Source of the DNA: Desulfococcaceae bacterium HSG9
GTDB lineage: Bacteria > Desulfobacterota > Desulfobacteria > Desulfobacterales > JAUCGF01
Length of the DNA stretch: 64,000 bases
Reading direction: 5' to 3'
Assembly: GCA_030378005.1 (NCBI GenBank)
Contig: JAUCGF010000083.1
Coordinates: forward strand, 1 to 64,000
Shown: positions 33,497-41,902 of the stretch, piece by piece
How the letters are laid out: every line of letters starts with the position of its first letter
Position numbering within the stretch: position 1 is the stretch's first letter
Notes under the pieces: model-generated
The model's input: only the letters and a program-made list of their open reading frames with translations
Databases searched by the model: none
What the model was told of the DNA's origin: nothing
Position numbers and translations under genes: made by a program

Positions 33497-34855
33497 ATGG
33501 GGACTAAGGAAGCGGTGCAAAGAGATTCGTTTGGAAGTAAACTGGGAATTATAGCGGCCGTGGCGGGTTCTGCTGTGGGGCTGGGTAACATTTGGAAATT
33601 TCCATATATTACAGGTATTTACGGAGGAGGTGCTTTTGTTCTTGTCTATCTGATATGTATTGCTTTGATCGGCTTGCCGATTGTACTTTCCGAATTTATC
33701 ATCGGCCGCAAAGCGCAAAAAAATGCAATCGGGTCATTCAAAATGCTGGCACCCGGCACTTTATGGTTTGTTCCCGGCTTAATGGGGCTTGCGGCGGCTT
33801 TTATGATTCTGGCCTTTTATGGCGTTGTGGCCGGATGGACCCTTGAATACCTGTTTAAAGCGCTTACCAATTCGTTTGTAGGTAAAAATCCTGCTGACCT
33901 TGAAGGAATGTTCGGCGGATTTATCAGCCAACTTTACAAACCCATTATCTGGCAAGTTATATTTATGGCGCTGACTTGCTCGATTGTTTTGGCCGGCATC
34001 AAAGGAGGTATTGAAAAAGCCTCTAAAATGTTGATGCCTGTTTTATTGGTTATCATTATTATTCTGGACATTCGCGCGGTCACACTGCCAGGAGCTAGCG
34101 AGGGTTTGGCATTCTTGTTTAAGCCCGATTTTTCCAAGTTGACCGGCGAAGGGATGTTGAACGCGTTGGGACACGCCTTTTTTTCATTAAGTTTGGGCAT
34201 GGGCACCTTAATCACCTATAGTTCTTATATGAGTAAAAAAGAAAATCTTGGCACAACCGCACTTCAGGTCACAATCGCCGATACGGGAATCGCACTGTTG
34301 GCCGGTATCGCTATTTTTCCGGCTGTATTCGCATTTGGTATCGAACCGGGTGCCGGACCCGGATTGGTCTTCATCACCCTGCCCAATGTATTCCAGCAAA
34401 TGCCTGGCGGATATGTATTTTGTATCCTGTTTTTCTTGTTGCTCGCTGTGGCGGCCTTGACGTCATCAATATCCATTCTCGAAGTGGTCGTTGCCTACTT
34501 TGTCGAAGAGCTTAAACTTGCAAGGCGCGCCGCCACTATAATGGCCGGGGCCGCCATCACAATCATGGGAATTCCCTGTTCGTTATCTATGGGTGTGTGG
34601 TCCAAAGCGACATTATGGGACAAGACGTTCTTTGATTGGTTGGATTTTATCGCCTCAAACGTACTGCTTCCGTTGGGCGGATTGTTGATTGTCGCCTTTG
34701 TCGGTTGGTATCTGGGCCGTGAAAAAACAGAAGCGGAAGTCACCAATGAGGGTGAGTTGAAAGCCGGTTATATGCCGCTTTTCATGTTTCTGGCCAAATT
34801 TGTGGCGCCGGTGGTCATAGCCATCGTATTTTTACATGGACTGGGGTTGTTTTAA
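33497..34855 (+). CDS. Sodium:neurotransmitter/amino-acid symporter (NSS/SNF family)
   Basis: 452 residues with 11 predicted helices, preceded by GGAGG. Residues 10-35 carry the NSS opening (FGSKLGIIAAVAGSAVGLGN, IWKFPYITG) with the unwound first helix that binds substrate and sodium. Later landmarks are FFSLSLGMGTLITYSSYM in helix 6 and ALTSSISILEVVVAYF in helix 8. It couples amino-acid uptake to the sodium gradient, which NhaC nearby could help to maintain. Confidence 0.9.
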   Translation: MGTKEAVQRDSFGSKLGIIAAVAGSAVGLGNIWKFPYITGIYGGGAFVLVYLICIALIGLPIVLSEFIIGRKAQKNAIGSFKMLAPGTLWFVPGLMGLAAAFMILAFYGVVAGWTLEYLFKALTNSFVGKNPADLEGMFGGFISQLYKPIIWQVIFMALTCSIVLAGIKGGIEKASKMLMPVLLVIIIILDIRAVTLPGASEGLAFLFKPDFSKLTGEGMLNALGHAFFSLSLGMGTLITYSSYMSKKENLGTTALQVTIADTGIALLAGIAIFPAVFAFGIEPGAGPGLVFITLPNVFQQMPGGYVFCILFFLLLAVAALTSSISILEVVVAYFVEELKLARRAATIMAGAAITIMGIPCSLSMGVWSKATLWDKTFFDWLDFIASNVLLPLGGLLIVAFVGWYLGREKTEAEVTNEGELKAGYMPLFMFLAKFVAPVVIAIVFLHGLGLF

Positions 34856-34864
34856 ATCAATTTG

Positions 34865-34907
34865 AAAAATCGGATTTTTGTAACCGGGTGTGAAAAATCC
34901 GATTTTT
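34865..34907. terminator. Perfect 15-bp inverted repeat after the symporter gene
   Basis: AAAAATCGGATTTTT at 34865-34879 and its exact complement at 34893-34907, with a 13-nt loop and T-rich 3' arm. It follows the symporter stop by 9 bp and precedes the next gene's start by 42 bp. It reads as a terminator or attenuator. Confidence 0.7.
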
Positions 34908-34949
34908 ATCAACATTTATAAAAAACTGGAAGATATAGAGGAGGTAACC

Positions 34950-35738
34950 ATGTATTCAACTAAAAAGCACATCGTTTATGTAATCTCATTTTTCTTTTGT
35001 ATTCTTGTCAGCGCCACGGCGTTCGGAGAAACGCTTCAGGTTGTGACCGAAGAATATCCGCCGTATAATTATACGGAAGATGGTAAAGTTGTCGGATTTT
35101 GCACCGATGTCGTCAAGGAAATTTTAAAACGCGCCAAACTGGACGACCATTCGATTAAATCCCTTCCCTGGGCGGAATCTTATCAAAAAGCACAGACCGA
35201 ACCGAATGTGCTGATTTATTCCATGGGACGCAATGTGGAAAGGGAGCCTTTGTTCAAATGGGTGGATGTTATCGCCCGCACCGAAGTGTATTTATATAAG
35301 CTCAAAAGTCGGCCGGAAGTTAAAATCAAAGCGTTTGATGATGTCAAAAAGTATAAAGTCGGAGCCGTCAAGGATGACTTTCGGGCGCAGTGGCTTGGGA
35401 AACAGGGGATTAAAAAACAGTTGACCCTGGTTGCGAATGACAAGGAAAATATGAAAAACCTGTTCGCTCGCAAAATTGATATTTTTCCCATCGGTGAATA
35501 TGTGGCTTACAATATAGCTCATCAGGAAGGACGCGCTTTCAGCGGTTTGGAAAAGGCGATGTATGTAAAGGATATGTCCGCGGATCTCTATATGGCCTTC
35601 AGCAAGGAAACACCGGATGTGACTGTGGAAAAATGTAAAAGCGCGCTGTTTGAAATTAAAAATGACGGCACCTACGAAAAAATCAAATCGAAGTACGCGA
35701 TTTTTTCTTTGCCTATTTTTAAAATCAGAAGTTACTGA
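34950..35738 (+). CDS. Periplasmic solute-binding protein, family 3
   Basis: 262 residues from the ATG at 34950, with GGAGG six bases upstream; a GTG at 34890 falls inside a hairpin and is rejected. Signal peptide of about 23 residues ending in ATAFG. Family-3 features: LQVVTEEYPPYNYTEDGKVV, FCTDVVKEILKRA and SMGRNVEREPLFKWV. It is more like the polar-amino-acid binding proteins that stand alone in Desulfobacterota and Gammaproteobacteria than like the first binding protein. No ABC genes follow it. Confidence 0.85.
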   Translation: MYSTKKHIVYVISFFFCILVSATAFGETLQVVTEEYPPYNYTEDGKVVGFCTDVVKEILKRAKLDDHSIKSLPWAESYQKAQTEPNVLIYSMGRNVEREPLFKWVDVIARTEVYLYKLKSRPEVKIKAFDDVKKYKVGAVKDDFRAQWLGKQGIKKQLTLVANDKENMKNLFARKIDIFPIGEYVAYNIAHQEGRAFSGLEKAMYVKDMSADLYMAFSKETPDVTVEKCKSALFEIKNDGTYEKIKSKYAIFSLPIFKIRSY

Positions 35739-35795
35739 TGTCTGATGACCATTTAAATCTCAGAAGCCGCAAAACAGCAGGTATGGAGGCAATTT

Positions 35796-36410
35796 ATGAA
35801 ATATCAATTAGATGACATCGCAAAAATCGCAGCCAAATTCACAGAGCAAGGCGCTGGAGTTACAAGGGATTTGATACTCATTGCCGCCCTTCCGGGAGTA
35901 GGCAAAACAACCCTTGCCAAGGAATTTGCAAGGCAAACCCAAGGGGCCCATTTTGATCTTGATGATATTAAAAGAGTTGTGGTTCCCCAAGATATTGTAA
36001 CCGAAGGCATAGATCCGCCTGAGTATCGCTACAAATATTATGCAGAAGCGATACGCAAGCTGCCGGACCTCTTTGCCGAAACGCCTGAGCAGCTTGTGAT
36101 CATGGATGAAACCTTTCATTTGCAGGAGTTTCGTCAAATGTGGGATGAAGCTGCCAAGGAATTGAATATCAGACTGCATTGGGTGGAAGCCGTATGCGAT
36201 GAAGAAATCGTGAAAGAGAGGCTGAACGTTGGAAAAAATCGTGAAAACCACATTTTAGCTGGTAAAGGCTATCAAATGCATCTGCTTTTCAAACAAGCTT
36301 TTGAACCATTAAAAGGACCCCATGAAACTGTTGACACCAACAAAGATATCGTGCCTCAAGTCAGCAGGATCGTCAGTGAACGATCTTTAGGGGAAAAAGC
36401 GATATCATAA
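35796..36410 (+). CDS. P-loop ATPase/kinase-like protein (AAA_33 type)
   Basis: 204 residues. Walker A is ALPGVGKTTLAKEF near residue 31-44, followed by HFDLDDIKRVVV, which resembles the nucleoside/small-molecule kinase arrangement. A second acidic segment VIMDETF near residue 105 could be Walker B. It belongs to the broad zeta-toxin/AAA_33 group of small-molecule or protein kinases. No antitoxin is adjacent, so a toxin role is not supported. The gene sits between a binding protein and a UspA gene. Confidence 0.65.
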   Translation: MKYQLDDIAKIAAKFTEQGAGVTRDLILIAALPGVGKTTLAKEFARQTQGAHFDLDDIKRVVVPQDIVTEGIDPPEYRYKYYAEAIRKLPDLFAETPEQLVIMDETFHLQEFRQMWDEAAKELNIRLHWVEAVCDEEIVKERLNVGKNRENHILAGKGYQMHLLFKQAFEPLKGPHETVDTNKDIVPQVSRIVSERSLGEKAIS

Positions 36411-36557
36411 ATTCGGTATCCTCTAAAATAGCCCCAAATAAACCCTCCTCCTTAATTTGGAGAAGGGTTTAGGCGGGAATGAAAACAAAGGATACCCATA
36501 ATTCTCTACCTGAAAATTCAGTTTTAATTTTTAAAATATACTAAAGGAGGTAATGCT

Positions 36558-37052
36558 ATGATGCCTGAAATAAAAAAAGTTCTTTACGCTACTGATCTTT
36601 CGCCAAATTCTGACTATGCCTTTCGTTATGCCATAAACTCTGCAAAGAAGCATGATGCTGATGTCGTCATTTTATACGTTGTTGAGGAAAGGGCGCCTTT
36701 CTTTGATCAAGAGCGGCTGACAGAGATTGCAGATAAAAAAGTGGCCGAAGCGACAGATGAAATTAAAAAGCGAGTAAAAACATTCTGTGACAATGAACTT
36801 AAAGGTGATTCTAAATACGCAGACAAAGCTGTATCCATAGAAGTATGTAAAGGCTACCCGCCGGAGGAAATACTCAAGAAAGCAGATGAGTTGAACTGCG
36901 ATATAATTGTCATGGGAACCCATGGCAAAGGCATCATAAGACATAGTTTTTTGGGAAGTGCGGCTCAAAAGGTGTTGCGCCGGGTGAGAAAGCCTGTTTT
37001 TATTATCCCATTGCCAGAAGGCGAAACAGACGTTATATTTGATGATGCATAA
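36558..37052 (+). CDS. Universal stress protein, UspA family
   Basis: 164 residues, ATG after AAAGGAGG. It opens with KKVLYATDLSPNSDYAFRYA and has the full nucleotide-binding signature IIVMGTHGKGIIRHSFLGSA, i.e. G-x2-G-x9-G-S-type, followed by PVFIIP. It should bind ATP. It is only distantly similar to the UspA protein at 30117 and differs at most positions, so the two are not recent duplicates. Confidence 0.9.
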   Translation: MMPEIKKVLYATDLSPNSDYAFRYAINSAKKHDADVVILYVVEERAPFFDQERLTEIADKKVAEATDEIKKRVKTFCDNELKGDSKYADKAVSIEVCKGYPPEEILKKADELNCDIIVMGTHGKGIIRHSFLGSAAQKVLRRVRKPVFIIPLPEGETDVIFDDA

Positions 37053-37174
37053 ATACTGCAATATCATTGCAGGGTGCGTAAGTCGTAGTACACTGAAATC
37101 ATTAGCTAAATAAATTATTTAATATTAACTGCATTTCAGGTAGTTTGTTTTATGCTAAATCCCTTAGTATAAAT

Positions 37175-37292
37175 GGTGGGCAACGCTTCGCTTTTGCCCA
37201 CCCTACCGATTATTCTGCCCATTCGGACATTCGGAGTGTAAGAACTTCAGCTTACGTTGCCGCTAATGCGAGCTGAAGCTTGCACTTCTCCT
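37175..37292. repeat. Two hairpin repeats upstream of lepB
   Basis: 37175-37202 has arms GGTGGGCAA/TTGCCCACC (family C). 37233-37292 has GGAGTG...AACTTCAGCTT and the complementary AGCTGAAGCTT...CTTCTCC (family D core). The rest of 37053-37412 shows no gene. Confidence 0.65.
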
Positions 37293-37412
37293 TTTACCCA
37301 TTCCATCCCTTTCTGCCATTTTCAAATTATGTCAAATATATTGTTGTATCACACGATCAAATTTGATAGAAAGCTTCAGGTAGCGAACTAAACAAAGAAG
37401 AATGAATGTATT

Positions 37413-37913
37413 ATGAATTTACAGGAAAAAATCCGCAGCTTTTTACTGCCTTCCATGTCAAAAAGTTTCGTACTCAGGCTTGTCTGTGTCGGATTGGCAG
37501 CCTGGATTTTCTTCGGTTATATCTGCATCCCATTGCGTATCCAGGGGAAAAGCATGGAACCAACCTATCATGACGGCGGTTTTAATTTTTGTCAGAGCCT
37601 CAGTTATCTTTTCGCCGAACCGAAACGCTTTGATGTTGTCGGCGTTAAGCTAGCCGGCAATCGGGTCATGCTATTAAAACGTATCGTTGCCTTAGGCGGC
37701 GAAACCGTTGAATTTCGCAACGGCAAACTCTGGGTGAACGGCACGCTGTTGAATGAACCTTATCTTCAATACCCTTGTGACTGGTCGCTGCCGCCGCGTC
37801 GTGTAAAGCCTAATCGTGTTTATGTGGTCGGTGATAATCGGAGTACAGCCCATCAAGGGCATCAATTCGGCCAGGCGCCGATTCAACGTATCGCAGGGAA
37901 AATCTTATGGTAA
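37413..37913 (+). CDS. lepB: Signal peptidase I
   Basis: 166 residues, short for the family but complete. A single N-terminal membrane helix (about 20-40) is followed by the nucleophile box IQGKSMEPTYHDG with S47 and the general-base box VMLLKRIVALGGE with K89. The late VVGDNRS motif is also present. It removes signal peptides from exported proteins on the periplasmic face. Its stop overlaps the next gene by 7 bp. Short lepB genes with one helix may be secondary copies with restricted substrates. Confidence 0.92.
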   Translation: MNLQEKIRSFLLPSMSKSFVLRLVCVGLAAWIFFGYICIPLRIQGKSMEPTYHDGGFNFCQSLSYLFAEPKRFDVVGVKLAGNRVMLLKRIVALGGETVEFRNGKLWVNGTLLNEPYLQYPCDWSLPPRRVKPNRVYVVGDNRSTAHQGHQFGQAPIQRIAGKILW

Positions 37914-38398
37914 ATAAAAATATTCTGATTGGCATCTTTATCCTGATAGCAGGCGTCGCTGTTTATTATTTTTTCTTTTATGAAAATGATGAAAAAGCGA
38001 TTAAAAAACGTTTTGATCTTGTGGCAGAAAATGTTTCTAAAGATTCAGACGAAAGCAAATTGGTTATGATTAAAAGACTGGCGATCATTGAAAGGGCTTT
38101 TACTCAAAACGTTCATTTTAAAATCGAAAATCGATCAGGTGAATATTCATCCCGTGAAATTGCCCGCCGGGTCGGAGGCGTTCGCTCACATTTCACCCGC
38201 ATGGCACTTAAATTTTATGATATCAACATTGATCTGCAAGGCCAAACAGCAGCCGTCATGGCAACTGCCCGTATCACCGGCCTCAAAAAAAATGGTGAGC
38301 AGGTTGCCGAAACGCGTGAATTGGAATTTGGCCTGCAAAAAAAAGATGGTGATTGGTTTATTGCCACAGTGAAAGCGGTCGAAGTGTTGGAAAAGTAG
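37907..38398 (+). CDS. Small membrane-anchored protein, NTF2-like
   Basis: 163 residues. One N-terminal membrane helix (IGIFILIAGVAVYYFFF) and a periplasmic domain of about 135 residues. The domain has an alpha-beta pattern and a terminal ELEFGLQKKDGDWFIATVKAVEV, which resembles the NTF2/SnoaL-like cone fold. No catalytic residues can be named. Translational overlap with lepB suggests co-expression. Its function is unknown. Confidence 0.6.
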   Translation: MVNKNILIGIFILIAGVAVYYFFFYENDEKAIKKRFDLVAENVSKDSDESKLVMIKRLAIIERAFTQNVHFKIENRSGEYSSREIARRVGGVRSHFTRMALKFYDINIDLQGQTAAVMATARITGLKKNGEQVAETRELEFGLQKKDGDWFIATVKAVEVLEK

Positions 38399-38807
38399 CG
38401 GGTGCCAAAGGTGTGATTCAATTGATTTTTGGTGTTTAAATAATCTGTGACAGTATCTTAAACAAGACATGATCATAACCGACATTGCCAACGAGTAAAT
38501 GAAAAGATTTATACCTGTCTGGCAAGAAAAGTGATTGTTATTTGAACAGAGTTGTGCTACTTTTATGGTGTGTTCATTTGAGGCTGATGACACATTAGGA
38601 ATTAGGAATTAGGAATTAGGAATTAGGAATTAGGAATTAGGAATTAGGAATTAGGAATTAGGAATGAGGATGAAATAGATTTTTTGATTATCTGTGAAAC
38701 GTGAATTCATGCATCATGTTTCAGAAATCATAATTGGGGTGGTTATTTTGTCCCTGATCCTTATCAAGGAAAAATATTATCCATTTAAAAAAAATGAAAC
38801 TGCTTGA
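38399..38807. repeat. Gene-free stretch with a (ATTAGGA)10 heptanucleotide array
   Basis: Ten perfect 7-bp units occupy 38594-38663. A family B hairpin follows at 38695-38723 (TGAAACGTGA and its complement with one mismatch), then a half-copy of the family D end near 38735-38758 (TTATTTTGTCCCTGATCC). No gene is supported. The promoter of the NosL cluster should lie here. Confidence 0.85.
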
Positions 38808-39311
38808 ATGAAGACTGAAAGGCTTTTAATCAAAACATCCGCGTTGGTTTTATTTTTTATCTTTGGCCAGATCATATTTGGAGCCTGTAAGCAGGGCAAC
38901 AAAGAACAACTTCCAGTTGATTTTGTCTGGGACCGGGTGGCGTGTGAAGAATGCAAAATGGCACTTAGCGACCCGCATTACTCGGCTCAGGTGATAGACC
39001 CTGAAGGAAAGGCTTATTACTTTGATGATATCGGTTGCGCAATTTTGTGGTTACAGCGACAGCCTTTTAAAAATAAGGCGCGCATCTGGGTCAATGATGT
39101 CAAAACCACTGAATGGATTGAGGCTAAAAAAGCTCGCTGGATATATGGAGACCCTAAAACCCCGATGGGTTACGGATTCGCGGCTACACTTACGCCGCTG
39201 GAATCGAATGAAAAACAGAAACTGGACTGGGAAACAGTTAAAAAATGGATGATTATCGGCAAAACTTTGGTTAATGAGAATATGGGCAAACATCTTGATG
39301 ACAAAAAATAA
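38808..39311 (+). CDS. NosL-like lipoprotein (first of four)
   Basis: 167 residues. The signal ends in a lipobox-like FGAC (Cys near residue 27), so it is probably a lipoprotein. The metal-site motif is CEECKM near residue 45-50, followed by AYYFDDIGCAILWL and the family PMGYGF segment near residue 120. NosL is a copper-binding accessory lipoprotein of nitrous oxide reductase maturation, using a Cys and a Met ligand. It begins a co-directional cluster that lacks nosZ. Confidence 0.82.
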   Translation: MKTERLLIKTSALVLFFIFGQIIFGACKQGNKEQLPVDFVWDRVACEECKMALSDPHYSAQVIDPEGKAYYFDDIGCAILWLQRQPFKNKARIWVNDVKTTEWIEAKKARWIYGDPKTPMGYGFAATLTPLESNEKQKLDWETVKKWMIIGKTLVNENMGKHLDDKK

Positions 39312-39382
39312 CCGTATGTTGGAAATAATCATGTTCACAGCTCTGAAAAAAAATGAAAGCCAATTTCTGTAGAAGGTGAAAA

Positions 39383-40306
39383 GTGACAAAAAAACAGGCT
39401 AACACACCGATTTCAAGAAGAAAATTTCTTAAAACTTCTACAATGGCAGTAACCGGTACCGCCATTGCTTATGGCGCGGTCAGCGTTCCGCTTTTAAGAA
39501 GTGACAAACTTTTTTTACGTCCGCCTGGGGCTTTGGATGAGAAACTTTTTCTGGCCTCGTGCATCAAATGCGGGCAGTGTTTGCAGGTCTGCCCCCCACA
39601 GGTCATTGAACTGGCCGGAATCAGCCAAGGATTTGGTATTGGCACACCTTATATTACTCCGAGGCATGGCGGCTGTATTTTATGCAGCGGTCTGCCCTGT
39701 GTCTTGGCGTGTCCGACCGGTGCGCTGAACCACGATCTTTCTTTGGGCAAAGATGCGGAAATGGGGCTGGCCGTGATTACCAATCCTGATACCTGTCTTT
39801 CAGTTCGGGGAATTAACGATCTGGTTTACCGACTGGAAAATCTTCAAAAAAAGAGTGCTTCTTCTCCAAATTCAACTGAATTAAAAGAAATTTTGGCATC
39901 TTTAATAAAAAAATTAACCCAAGATGAAAAAAAAGCATGGCAAAACAAATTCGCTTTGTCGGATATATCTGATAACGCTTTGTTATCAATTCTGAAGCAG
40001 TCCGAAAATGTCGATTTAAAATGGATTATCAATTTTGCCGGGTCTTGCGGTCAGGCACAAAAGGCTTGTCAGGTATGTCTTGAAGAATGCCCGCTTAAAG
40101 ATGAAAAACCGATTGTTTTTATTAACAAAACCAATCCGGATACGGGTAAAAAATATGTCTGGCCATCTGTAAGAAAAACTTGTGTCGGTTGCGGTGTTTG
40201 CGAGGAAAAATGTCCGACGCCGGCAGCCTCTGTAAAAATTACGGCACGGCTGAAATGGTCTGAAAAGCAGGCTGACAATGAAACCCGGAAAGATAATCTG
40301 ACATGA
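39383..40306 (+). CDS. NapG-like periplasmic ferredoxin with Tat signal
   Basis: 307 residues, GTG start with AAGGTG upstream. The N-terminus has a twin-arginine signal (SRRKFLKTSTMAVTG). Four cysteine clusters follow: CIKCGQCLQVCPP, CILCSGLPCVLACP, a spaced C-x5-C-x2-C-x3-C group near CQVCLEECP and CVGCGVCEEKCP, which fits four [4Fe-4S] clusters. NapG-type proteins pass electrons from the quinol side to periplasmic enzymes with NapH. An unusual 60-residue insert near 150-220 separates the second and third clusters. The stop overlaps napH-like ATG (ATGA). Confidence 0.85.
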   Translation: MTKKQANTPISRRKFLKTSTMAVTGTAIAYGAVSVPLLRSDKLFLRPPGALDEKLFLASCIKCGQCLQVCPPQVIELAGISQGFGIGTPYITPRHGGCILCSGLPCVLACPTGALNHDLSLGKDAEMGLAVITNPDTCLSVRGINDLVYRLENLQKKSASSPNSTELKEILASLIKKLTQDEKKAWQNKFALSDISDNALLSILKQSENVDLKWIINFAGSCGQAQKACQVCLEECPLKDEKPIVFINKTNPDTGKKYVWPSVRKTCVGCGVCEEKCPTPAASVKITARLKWSEKQADNETRKDNLT

Positions 40307-41205
40307 AAGAAATGTCCGCTAATAAAGACAAAAAACAAGCTGAAGTAAAGACCTTCAAAGGTCCCGGCCTACGATCTCAAAATTGTCCGCAGCCAGGGCA
40401 TTCCAAGCACAAATGGAGAAATATCCGTTGGGCTGTGTTGATATTTTTTAATTTTTTGTTTTTCGCTTCTTTTTTCTTCGATATTCAAATTTTGGAAGGA
40501 ACCTTGAGCGGCTCACGCCTGTTAGGATTCCATCTGATTGACCCCCTGGCGGCTTTTCAGGTTATCCTGTCCAGTAAAATAATAATGGTAAACCTGGTTA
40601 TCGGAGTGGTAACAATTTTTCTGATTTACATGATGTTCGGCGGACGCTCATTTTGCTCGTGGATTTGTCCTTATCACTGGCTGGCTGAACTGGGCGAAAA
40701 AATCCATCTGAATCTGAAAAAGAAAAAAATCATCAAAAATCACTCTTTTGATCGTAAAATCCGTTATTACTTTTACGTCATTTTTCTTGCACTGGCGATG
40801 CTTACCGGCTATACTGTTTTTGAAACGATCAATCCGGTGGCAATTATCAGCCGGTTTATTGTATATGGGCCGTCTTTAATGCTTCTCTGGGTAATAACAC
40901 TGCTGGTTTTCGAGATATTATATAGCCGCCGCGCCTGGTGTCGCTATTTTTGCCCGGTTGGCGTATCCTACCAACTTATCGGCCTGGTGTCCCCTTTACG
41001 GATAAAATGGGACAAAGAAAGTTGCTCAAACTGTAAACGTTGTCAAAGTGTTTGTTTGGTTCCTCATGTTCTGGCTGATTCTGTCAATCAGGGCAAGTCC
41101 GAATATGTTAATTCATCGGTCTGTACCCGCTGCGGCCTTTGTGTTGATATTTGCGATGATCAAGCACTGAGTTATGGGGTCAAGTATCTGGATAAAATTA
41201 TTTGA
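40303..41205 (+). CDS. NapH-like membrane polyferredoxin
   Basis: 300 residues. Four transmembrane helices (near 45-62, 85-110, 155-175, 195-210) with cytoplasmic CxxxCP motifs: FCSWICPYHW and WCRYFCPVGV. Two [4Fe-4S] motifs lie in the C-terminal tail: CSNCKRCQSVC and CTRCGLCVDIC. Relatives oxidise quinol or move electrons through the membrane toward NapG and a periplasmic reductase, or supply electrons to nitrous oxide reductase maturation as in NosR/NosH. Translation is coupled to the preceding gene. Confidence 0.88.
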   Translation: MKEMSANKDKKQAEVKTFKGPGLRSQNCPQPGHSKHKWRNIRWAVLIFFNFLFFASFFFDIQILEGTLSGSRLLGFHLIDPLAAFQVILSSKIIMVNLVIGVVTIFLIYMMFGGRSFCSWICPYHWLAELGEKIHLNLKKKKIIKNHSFDRKIRYYFYVIFLALAMLTGYTVFETINPVAIISRFIVYGPSLMLLWVITLLVFEILYSRRAWCRYFCPVGVSYQLIGLVSPLRIKWDKESCSNCKRCQSVCLVPHVLADSVNQGKSEYVNSSVCTRCGLCVDICDDQALSYGVKYLDKII

Positions 41206-41235
41206 ATAATAACATTTATCTTTGAGAGGTGAATT

Positions 41236-41604
41236 ATGAAAAAAACAATTCAACTATGTGTGTTATCTTTCTTTATTGTTTCGCTGGCTTTTATTATGGC
41301 CGCCACATCAATTTCGGCCCAAGACAGTAACCAAGCCGGTGAGCAGAACGGTGAAAAATTTTATATGACTAAATTCTGCATCACCTGCCATGGCCAAAAG
41401 GGAATATCTGTAGCTCCCAATTATCCTAACCTGGCCAAGCAAAACGAACAGTATCTGGCCAATCAGGTGAAGGACATCATTAAAAAAAAGAGGGCTAACA
41501 AACTCACCCTGCTGATGACTGAAAATCCGATTGTAAATAATATCAGTGACGAAGAAATAGCCGCTGTGGCAACCCATCTGACAAATATCAAAATAACGAA
41601 GTAA
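41236..41604 (+). CDS. Class I cytochrome c
   Basis: 122 residues, with a signal peptide of about 28 residues ending near SISAQ. A single heme-binding motif CITCH is followed by GQKGISVAPNYPNLAKQNEQ. The distal methionine is probably in TLLMTENP, and the last helix ISDEEIAAVATHL is typical of the cytochrome c553/NosC type. It should carry electrons in the periplasm between NapGH-like proteins and an unidentified acceptor. A 21-bp inverted repeat follows it. Confidence 0.88.
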   Translation: MKKTIQLCVLSFFIVSLAFIMAATSISAQDSNQAGEQNGEKFYMTKFCITCHGQKGISVAPNYPNLAKQNEQYLANQVKDIIKKKRANKLTLLMTENPIVNNISDEEIAAVATHLTNIKITK

Positions 41605-41619
41605 CTCCGTAATTGCTTA

Positions 41620-41673
41620 GGAATGCAAACTTCAGTCAGCTTCACCAGTGACGCTGACTGAAGTTTGCACTCC
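41620..41673. terminator. Long hairpin after the cytochrome gene (family D core)
   Basis: 21-bp inverted arms with one mismatch around a 12-nt centre, 15 bp after the cytochrome stop. It carries the GGAGTGCAAACTTCAG core of family D. It may split the cluster into two transcripts. The remaining sequence to 41890 shows only a partial right end near 41690-41700 and one CTACTGAT match. Confidence 0.6.
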
Positions 41674-41902
41674 TCTTTGTTAATGTGTATAAGTTATTTT
41701 ATTTCTAATACTTGGTCTGCTTATCGAAAAGTTTATGAAATACAGCCAAAGGAGTGCTAAACTGTAAGTTCAGCACTCCTTTTTCGATCTACTGATGGTT
41801 TTTCGTGGGATTTTTTCGTTTTAAAAAAGGGATACCTTATGTAAATTTACGCCGCGGTCAAATCTTAATCTTAATTAAAATAATATAAGAGGGATGAATA
41901 CA

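Noticed and set aside
35796-36410. Zeta toxin of a toxin-antitoxin module
   Set aside because: Only the general P-loop kinase fold is visible and no antitoxin gene lies next to it.
38594-38663. CRISPR-like regular repeat
   Set aside because: The units are 7 bp and directly adjacent, without spacers; this is a simple tandem repeat.
41787-41797. Fourth copy of the family A MITE
   Set aside because: Only about 11 bases (ATCTACTGATG) match and no partner end is seen.
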